DNA of 10,343 nt from Flavobacteriaceae bacterium UBA7433. GTDB lineage: Bacteria; Bacteroidota; Bacteroidia; Flavobacteriales; Flavobacteriaceae. The translations under genes and the position numbers were made by a program. Of the stretch, positions 5,857 through 10,343 are shown piece by piece. Location: contig DLQL01000009.1 of NCBI GenBank assembly GCA_002477565.1, forward strand, positions 1 to 10,343, written 5' to 3'. The first letter of the stretch is position 1, and every line of letters begins with the position of its first letter. Under the pieces are notes generated by a model. That model was not told where the DNA came from. It saw nothing but the letters and a program-made list of their open reading frames with translations, and did no database searches.

Positions 5857-7953
5857 ATGGCAATATTATCAAAAATTAGAGAGCGCTCAATGTTTTTAAT
5901 CGTAATCATCGGTTTGGCGCTGTTTGCTTTTGTTGCAAGTCCAAAAGACATTTTAGATTTTTTTAACTCAAGTAAGGTCAACGCTGTAGGGTCCGTTAAT
6001 GGCGAAACCATCAGTAGAAGAGACTTTGCAGTTCAAGTGGAAGCTTACAAATCCAACGCAAAATCTTCCGTTTCTGACATGCAGGCAGTGACTGCGGTTT
6101 GGAAACGTATTTTGAGTGAAAAGATTTACAAAAAACAACTTGATGAAGCTGGCATTGTCATAGGAGAGAAAGATGTTTGGGATGCTGTCATCGAGATTCC
6201 ATCCATCAAAAATGCTCCGTTGTTTCAAAACGAGCTCGGTCTTTTTGACGAAGAAAAGCTCAAAGAATATTTGGCCAACTTAAAGGAAAATGCCGCAGAA
6301 CAATCGGATGCTGCATGGCTAAATTGGTTGGAAACCGAAAAAAGTGTAAAGAGCAATCTTGAAAAACAAGCGTATACGCAATTGGTAAAGTTGGGCCTAG
6401 GTGCTTCTTTGGCAGCTGGAGAGCAAAGTTACCTCGAAGCACAAACCAAGATGAGTGGTTCCTTCGTTCTTGTTCCCTATAGTTCCGTAGCCGATAGTTT
6501 GGTGCCTGTGAGTTCTGCTGAGGTAGCGGACTACCTTCAAGCGCATTCAGACGAGTTTTCAGAAGAAGCGAGTAGAGACATCAACTATGTCAAGTTTGAC
6601 ATCAAGGCTTCTCAAGAAGATGAGGCCGATTTGAAAAATGAGTTGACCTACCTGTCAGCATCTTTTAAAGCAACTGCTAACGCGGCTAATTTTTTAGCTG
6701 ACAACGATGCAGATTTGCCTTTAGATACCAAATATGTGTTCAAATCCAATTTGCCAACCGTCGTTGAAGATGCTGTTTTCAACGCTGCTGAAGGAACCAT
6801 TGTAGGGCCTTACAAATTTCAAAACCATTACCGCTTGTCAAAAGTGGTGGATTTCATCAACATGCCAGATTCTGTAAGTGCAAGTCATATTTTGGTCACC
6901 TATGCAGGATCTAGAGCCGCGGATGCCTCTGTGACAAGAACAGAAGCAGCAGCAAAAAAATTGGCGGACAGTATTCTGTCAGTGGTTGCGAAAAAAAGCA
7001 ACCAATTTTCTAAATTGGCCAAATCCTATTCTGCAGACAAATCAAATGCAAGCAAAGGGGGCGATTTGGGTTGGTTTGCTTACGGGCAAATGGTTCCTGA
7101 GTTTAGAGATTTTACCTTCTTAAATAAAAAAGGAAAGATGGGCGTAGTTCAAACAGTGTTTGGATACCACGTCATCAAAATTACAGGCCAAAAGAACATT
7201 CAAAAAGCAGTTCAATTGGCTACTTATGGAAGAAAAATAGAAGCTTCTGAAACAACTGAGAATGCAATCTTTGAAGATGCTGAAACATTGGCTTACGAAT
7301 TGTCTTCCGGAAAAAATATTTCAGACTTGTCTAAGGAGAACAATTATTTGCTACGCACCTTGTCTGGGATTAAGGCGATGGAAGAAGATGTTGCCGTTTT
7401 GGGGAAAAACAGATCCATTGTTCGATGGGCTTTTGACAAGGAAACTGCAGTCAATGCTTCAAAGCGATTTGATTTGGAAAAAGGATATGCAGTAGTGGTT
7501 CTCACCAACAAAACAGACAAGGGATTGGTTGCGCCTTCCAAAGCGGCTGCCAAAGTAAAACCAATTTTAATCAAAGAGAAAAAAGCGGCGCTCCTTGCAA
7601 GTCAAATGAACCAAGAGTCACTTGCCGCCCTTGCAGAGGTGTTCAAAACATCCGTACGTTCCTTTTCGAATGTAACCATGAGTGCACCAACCATTTCAGG
7701 AGTTGGAATTGAACCCGCTGTCGTTGGAGCCATCTATGCTGTACCAACAAATACCACTTTGAAAAATATAGTGGGTGAGAAAGGTGTATTTGCGATTTCA
7801 GTAGCCAACAAAGAGCTGCCTGTTTCGCTGCCGAGTTATGAAGCGTCCAAAAACGTCTTGACGCGTGCATATCAGAACAAAGCAAATGGACAGATGTACA
7901 AGGCTTTGGAGAGCTTCTCAGAGATTGTAGACGAGCGCAGCAATTTGTATTAA
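5857..7953 (+). CDS. PpiD-like membrane-anchored peptidyl-prolyl isomerase/foldase
   Basis: The 698-residue protein begins with a cytoplasmic stub (MAILSKIRERS) and one uncleaved membrane helix (about 12-29, MFLIVIIGLALFAFVASP). A large periplasmic region follows. Residues about 45-330 form the SurA_N/PpiD-type chaperone region, helical and rich in Lys and Glu. A parvulin (PpiC) domain lies at about 337-443, with ASHIL at its start (His344), the hallmark KGGDLGWFAYGQMVPEF, and VFGYHVIKI at its end (His438). Both family histidines are present, so the isomerase site looks intact. The remaining C-terminal part (about 445-698) is chaperone-like. Length and layout match Bacteroidetes PpiD-type proteins, which assist folding of outer-membrane and secreted proteins leaving the Sec translocon. 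That fits the barrel gene and lptC upstream. It could also be labelled a SurA-like PPIase, but the retained N-terminal anchor favours PpiD. The gene ends at a strong terminator. Confidence 0.9.
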   Translation: MAILSKIRERSMFLIVIIGLALFAFVASPKDILDFFNSSKVNAVGSVNGETISRRDFAVQVEAYKSNAKSSVSDMQAVTAVWKRILSEKIYKKQLDEAGIVIGEKDVWDAVIEIPSIKNAPLFQNELGLFDEEKLKEYLANLKENAAEQSDAAWLNWLETEKSVKSNLEKQAYTQLVKLGLGASLAAGEQSYLEAQTKMSGSFVLVPYSSVADSLVPVSSAEVADYLQAHSDEFSEEASRDINYVKFDIKASQEDEADLKNELTYLSASFKATANAANFLADNDADLPLDTKYVFKSNLPTVVEDAVFNAAEGTIVGPYKFQNHYRLSKVVDFINMPDSVSASHILVTYAGSRAADASVTRTEAAAKKLADSILSVVAKKSNQFSKLAKSYSADKSNASKGGDLGWFAYGQMVPEFRDFTFLNKKGKMGVVQTVFGYHVIKITGQKNIQKAVQLATYGRKIEASETTENAIFEDAETLAYELSSGKNISDLSKENNYLLRTLSGIKAMEEDVAVLGKNRSIVRWAFDKETAVNASKRFDLEKGYAVVVLTNKTDKGLVAPSKAAAKVKPILIKEKKAALLASQMNQESLAALAEVFKTSVRSFSNVTMSAPTISGVGIEPAVVGAIYAVPTNTTLKNIVGEKGVFAISVANKELPVSLPSYEASKNVLTRAYQNKANGQMYKALESFSEIVDERSNLY

Positions 7954-7978
7954 TTTTTGACAGGAATTTTATAAATCT

Positions 7979-8009
7979 AAAAAAACTCGCATTTATTGCG
8001 AGTTTTTTT
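7979..8009 (+). terminator. Rho-independent terminator after the PpiD-like gene, bidirectional in form
   Basis: A perfect 7-bp stem ACTCGCA (7985-7991) / TGCGAGT (7997-8003) encloses loop TTTAT and is followed by a run of T to 8009. A run of A on the left (7979-7985) can extend the stem and gives a T run on the minus strand, so it could stop transcription from both sides. It lies 25 bases after the stop codon at 7951-7953. Confidence 0.9.
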
Positions 8010-8070
8010 GTGCCCAATTTCTCCCGTATTTATTGTATGTTCAAGGCATAAAAGCACCTTTTTAATTGTA

Positions 8071-8092
8071 TATACATGTTAAAACATGTATA
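8071..8092. repeat. Perfect inverted repeat, candidate operator 1
   Basis: Arms TATACATGTT (8071-8080) and AACATGTATA (8083-8092) are perfect complements separated by AA. Each arm contains ACATGT, and the two copies start exactly 10 bp apart (8074 and 8084), one helical turn. No T-run follows, so it is not a terminator. The position, about 30-50 bp upstream of the TATATTTG element, suggests a binding site for a dimeric regulator. Confidence 0.6.
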
Positions 8093-8095
8093 AAT

Positions 8096-8113
8096 AATTA
8101 ACATATGTTAATT
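8096..8113. repeat. Perfect 18-bp palindrome, candidate operator 2
   Basis: AATTAACATATGTTAATT reads the same on both strands with no mismatch. It shares the AACAT/ATGTT half-site core with the inverted repeat just upstream, and the two centres (8081.5 and 8104.5) are 23 bp apart, about two helical turns. It occupies the region where a -33 element should lie for the -7 element at 8122, so a bound protein there would affect transcription directly. The binding protein is unknown. Confidence 0.6.
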
Positions 8114-8121
8114 GTTGTTCG

Positions 8122-8129
8122 TATATTTG
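8122..8129 (+). promoter_or_regulatory. -7 promoter element of the intergenic small transcript
   Basis: TATATTTG is a full match to the Bacteroidetes -7 consensus TAnnTTTG. No clear TTG lies 19-21 bases upstream; instead the 18-bp palindrome (8096-8113) covers that place. Transcription would start at about 8133-8137. The terminator hairpin at 8232-8258 lies in the same direction, which supports an independent short transcript. Confidence 0.55.
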
Positions 8130-8133
8130 AGTA

Positions 8134-8229
8134 ATGAACGGCATCAGTAATATTTATAGGGGTGTCCGTTTTACAATCCAAAGTAAATTGTTAAGGTTGT
8201 ATTTTCTGGGGGGATTTTACAACTGGTGA
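8134..8229 (+). CDS. Possible leaderless small protein, 31 residues
   Basis: ATG at 8134 follows the TATATTTG element by only four bases, and the frame stays open for 31 codons to TGA at 8227-8229, two bases before the terminator stem starts at 8232. The peptide starts MNGISNIYRGVRFTIQ and ends LGGFYNW. It is hydrophobic and aromatic with three Arg, one Lys and no acidic residue, so it is cationic and possibly membrane-active. If real, it would be read from a leaderless or almost leaderless mRNA. An open frame of this length is easily produced by chance, and the overlapping RNA fold is an equally good explanation, so confidence is low. Confidence 0.22.
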   Translation: MNGISNIYRGVRFTIQSKLLRLYFLGGFYNW

Positions 8230-8231
8230 AG

Positions 8232-8258
8232 GACTCTTGCTCTTGCAAGAGTCTTTTT
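8232..8258 (+). terminator. Rho-independent terminator of the intergenic small transcript
   Basis: A perfect 9-bp stem GACTCTTGC (8232-8240) / GCAAGAGTC (8245-8253) closes a TCTT loop and is followed by five T (8254-8258). The T-run is only on the plus-strand side, so it serves plus-strand transcription. A strong terminator already ends the PpiD-like gene about 225 bases upstream, so this second one implies another transcript starting in between. Confidence 0.85.
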
Positions 8259-8321
8259 CATATGCAGTTAATGGATACAGGTCTTCCTTTTAAAAATTTT
8301 TCAGAACTGTTGGAGCTGCAC

Positions 8322-8357
8322 AAAAAAAAGCAGCAGCAAATTTTATTTGCTGCTGCT
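8322..8357 (-). terminator. Rho-independent terminator of pnp
   Basis: On the minus strand a perfect 12-bp stem AGCAGCAGCAAA (8357-8346) / TTTGCTGCTGCT (8340-8329) closes loop TAAAA and runs straight into seven T (8328-8322). It lies about 54 bases after the pnp stop. The stem contains three tandem AGC units on each arm. Confidence 0.92.
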
Positions 8358-8378
8358 AGTTGTTTGAGCGGTTTTAGA

Positions 8379-8400
8379 ATTTGTGAACGAATTCACAAAT
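8379..8400 (-). other. UUCG-loop hairpin in the pnp 3' untranslated region
   Basis: Minus-strand ATTTGTGAA (8400-8392) and TTCACAAAT (8387-8379) form a perfect 9-bp stem closing the loop TTCG, about 10 bases after the pnp stop. No T-run follows directly, so it is not itself a terminator. It sits between the stop codon and the terminator at 8357 and may protect the mRNA 3' end or bind a protein. The closing pair is A-U rather than the C-G of the most stable UUCG loops. Confidence 0.55.
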
Positions 8401-8410
8401 CAATAAGAGA

Positions 8411-10343
8411 TCAGTCTCTAGACCTTCTGTCGTTTCTGCGATCGTCTCTTCCTCTGTTTCTGTCTCTTCCTCTGTCGTTGTTGTCTCTTGGAGGTCTCGC
8501 AACGTAGCCTTCTGGTTTTTCCAGCAGTGCTTTTCTAGAAACTTTTTCCTTACGGGTTCTCGAGTCGATTCCAAAGTATTTGACATTGAAGACATCGCCC
8601 ATATTCACCACGTCACTCACATTTTCTGTGCGTTCCCATGCCAATTCACTTACGTGAAGCAATACTTCGTTTCCAGGAGCTTCGATGTATTCTACCACCG
8701 CGCCAAAGTCTAACATTTTGATGACTTTTACCTCGTAAGTTTCACCCAAGGTAGGTTTGAATAACAACGAGTCTATTTTTGCCAAAACCGTTTCGATTCC
8801 TTCTTGACCAGTTCCTAGAATTTCAACAATTCCTTCTTCAGTAACGGGATCTTCATTGATGACAATGGTACATCCTGTTTCTTTTTGCATCTCTTGAATT
8901 ACTTTTCCACCAGGTCCAATCAAAGCGCCAATGAATTCATTCGGAATGACTCTTGTAACCATTTTAGGTGCATGATTTTTCACGTCATCGTTTGGCTGAG
9001 CAATGGTTTCCGTCAGCTTTGTAAGGATGTGAAGACGTCCTTCACGTGCTTGCTTCAGAGCGTTTACTAAGATTTCATAAGACAATCCTTTTACCTTGAT
9101 GTCCATTTGACAGGCTGTGATTCCATCTTCTGTACCGGTCACTTTAAAGTCCATGTCTCCTAAGTGATCTTCATCACCTAAAATATCAGACAAAACAGCA
9201 TAACGATCGCCGTCAGAAATCAATCCCATGGCAATTCCAGATACGGGTTTTTTCAATTGAACTCCTGCATCCATCAAGGCCATTGTTCCTGAACAAACGG
9301 TCGCCATAGAGGAGGATCCATTGGATTCCAACACCTCAGATACAACTCTGACAGTGTAAGGGCAGTCTGCAGGAATCATTCCCTTCAAAGCGCGTTGTGC
9401 CAAATTTCCATGTCCGACTTCTCTACGGGAAGTTCCTCTAAGAGGTCTTGCTTCTCCTGTACAGAAAGGCGGGAAATTGTAGTGCAAGTAAAATGTTTCT
9501 TCTCCTTCAAAGGAAGGCATGTCTATTTTGTTTGCTTCTCTGGAAGTTCCCAAAGTGACTGTTGCCAAGGCTTGTGTTTCTCCTCTTGTAAAGATTGAAG
9601 ATCCATGTGTAGAAGGCAAGTAGTCTACTTCACACCAAATTGGTCTGATTTCTGTAGTTGTTCTACCGTCCAATCGCAATCCTTCACTCAAGGTCAATTC
9701 ACGAACTGCATTCTTTTGAGCTTTGTTGAAATACTTTCCAACCAAGTCTCCGTAGTTGTCTAATTCTTCTTCAGAGAAAAGTGCTTTTACTTCTTCCTTT
9801 ACTTCGGCAAAGGCAGCAGATCTTTCCACTTTTGAAGTTCCTTTTTTGGCAATGTCGTAACATTTTTGGTAAGCAGCGTCGTTGATTTTTACAGCCAATT
9901 CTTCGTTTTCTTCAGCAGAATCGTAAGTACGCGTTTCTTTTTTTCCGAAAGCTTCTGCCAAACGAACTTGAGCAGCACATTGTACTTTGATAGCTTCGTG
10001 CGCAAATTTGATTGCTTCCGCCATTTCTTCTTCAGAGATTTCATCCATCTCTCCTTCGACCATCATTACAGAGTCAGCAGAGGCACCAATCATCATATCG
10101 ATGTCAGATGCTGCTAGCTGTGTGCGGTTTGGGTTGATGACAAACTCTCCATTGATTCTTGCAACTCTCGCTTCAGAAATCGCTGTCTCAAAAGGGACAT
10201 CACTCAACTGAATCGCTGTAGATGCAGCCAAACCGGCCAAAGCCTCAGGCATTACATTTTCGTCATGAGACATCAATTGAATCATCACTTGTGTTTCTGC
10301 ATGGTAGTCTTTTGGAAATAAAGGACGCAATACACGGTCCACC
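8411..10343 (-). CDS. pnp: Polyribonucleotide nucleotidyltransferase (PNPase), 5' end missing
   Basis: PNPase degrades RNA 3' to 5' using phosphate and can add tails in reverse; it acts as a cytoplasmic trimer. The 643 codons seen run off the right edge. The first visible residues (DRVLRPLFPKDYHAETQVM) match the end of the first third of RNase PH domain 1, so roughly 90 residues are missing and the GTG at the edge is not the true start. The visible order is: rest of PH domain 1, the helical linker, and PH domain 2 starting near LRLDGRTTTEIRP. PH domain 2 contains ESNGSSSMA (phosphate site) and DEDHLGDMDFKVTG with the metal-binding aspartates (GDMD at 9149-9160). A KH domain with GPGG (8906-8917) and an S1 domain (YEVKVIKMLDFGAVVEY...LLHVSEL) follow. 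The protein ends in a tail of about 22 residues rich in Arg and Asp (DRGRDRNRGRDDRRNDRRSRD), probably disordered and RNA-binding. The stop is TGA at 8413-8411. Confidence 0.98.
   Translation of the reverse strand, partial: VDRVLRPLFPKDYHAETQVMIQLMSHDENVMPEALAGLAASTAIQLSDVPFETAISEARVARINGEFVINPNRTQLAASDIDMMIGASADSVMMVEGEMDEISEEEMAEAIKFAHEAIKVQCAAQVRLAEAFGKKETRTYDSAEENEELAVKINDAAYQKCYDIAKKGTSKVERSAAFAEVKEEVKALFSEEELDNYGDLVGKYFNKAQKNAVRELTLSEGLRLDGRTTTEIRPIWCEVDYLPSTHGSSIFTRGETQALATVTLGTSREANKIDMPSFEGEETFYLHYNFPPFCTGEARPLRGTSRREVGHGNLAQRALKGMIPADCPYTVRVVSEVLESNGSSSMATVCSGTMALMDAGVQLKKPVSGIAMGLISDGDRYAVLSDILGDEDHLGDMDFKVTGTEDGITACQMDIKVKGLSYEILVNALKQAREGRLHILTKLTETIAQPNDDVKNHAPKMVTRVIPNEFIGALIGPGGKVIQEMQKETGCTIVINEDPVTEEGIVEILGTGQEGIETVLAKIDSLLFKPTLGETYEVKVIKMLDFGAVVEYIEAPGNEVLLHVSELAWERTENVSDVVNMGDVFNVKYFGIDSRTRKEKVSRKALLEKPEGYVARPPRDNNDRGRDRNRGRDDRRNDRRSRD

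Larger units (their letters stand above)
8134..8258 (+). ncRNA. Candidate small RNA of about 120 bases, possibly 6S-like
   Basis: A promoter-like TATATTTG and a strong terminator frame a short unit in the gap between two convergent genes. The body can fold as follows. A closing stem CATCAGT (8142-8148) pairs with ACTGGTG (8222-8228), seven pairs including one G-U. A large open bubble follows, about 23 bases on the left and 20 on the right. A hairpin TACAA-T-CC (8172-8179) pairs with GGTTGTA (8195-8201) with one bulged T. Stem, large bubble, hairpin is the general shape of 6S RNA, the RNA-polymerase-binding regulator, and Rfam holds flavobacterial 6S and other flavobacterial RNA families. I cannot confirm membership by eye. 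An alternative inner pairing, ACAAT (8173-8177) with ATTGT (8187-8191), exists. The same bases also hold a 31-codon frame, so a coding role is the main alternative. Confidence 0.4.

Noticed and set aside
7643..8017. 124-codon minus-strand frame opposite the end of the PpiD-like gene
   Set aside because: It is antisense to a clearly real gene and its start lies inside the terminator hairpin. The sequence is low-complexity and resembles no family.
8414..8490. Pyrimidine-rich repeat-like tract considered as a tandem repeat or CRISPR-like array
   Set aside because: It is explained by codons for the Arg/Asp tail of PNPase. There are no regular repeat and spacer units.
8226..8507. 93-codon plus-strand frame across the intergenic terminators and into the pnp 3' end
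   Set aside because: It runs through two terminator hairpins and antisense to the pnp tail. Its composition simply mirrors those elements (for example the Ser/Leu run opposite the Arg/Asp tail), and there is no start signal.
8374..8595. 73-codon minus-strand frame rich in Glu and Thr over the pnp 3' end
   Set aside because: It is a shifted-frame shadow of the Arg/Asp-coding repeat tract. The true frame is the PNPase S1 domain and tail.

Overview
The window looks like chromosomal DNA from a member of the Bacteroidetes, most likely Flavobacteriaceae. Three things point there. Gene starts lack clear Shine-Dalgarno sequences. Promoter -7 elements are of the TAnnTTTG type. The proteins are recognisably flavobacterial: a CoaX-type pantothenate kinase, a lipoprotein-like LptC, a CNNM/CorC transporter, a PpiD-like foldase of about 700 residues and a Pnp with an Arg/Asp tail. 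This is a conserved housekeeping region. I see no insertion sequence, phage gene, CRISPR array or tract of foreign composition.

Layout. Positions 1-68 (minus) hold a tRNA-Phe cut by the window edge, with its promoter at 113-145. A divergent promoter at about 169-176 starts a plus-strand cluster: coaX (194-925), an outer-membrane barrel protein (922-2181, ATGA overlap), an exported TPR protein (2209-3561), lptC (3622-4185, TTG start), a 59-residue two-helix membrane protein (4188-4367) and a CNNM/CorC-family membrane protein (4433-5704). After a 152-base gap with its own likely promoter comes a PpiD-like peptidyl-prolyl isomerase (5857-7953), closed by a strong terminator (7979-8009). From the other edge, pnp (8411-10343, minus, 5' end missing) converges on it and ends in a strong terminator at 8322-8357.

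How the genes fit together. Four of the plus-strand genes encode products exported to, or anchored in, the cell envelope: the barrel protein, the TPR protein, LptC (lipopolysaccharide transport) and the PpiD-like foldase. The CNNM protein and the small two-helix protein are in the inner membrane. coaX supplies the first step of coenzyme A synthesis and is translationally coupled to the barrel gene.

The least ordinary part is the 457-base gap between the foldase gene and pnp. Besides the two gene terminators it holds a compact, apparently independent unit on the plus strand: two perfect palindromes (8071-8092 and 8096-8113, centres 23 bp apart), a -7 element TATATTTG (8122-8129), about 100 bases that can fold into a stem/large bubble/hairpin shape and also carry an open 31-codon frame, and a perfect 9-bp terminator hairpin (8232-8258). 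It is either a small RNA (a 6S-like shape is possible) or a leaderless small-protein gene. The sequence alone does not settle which.
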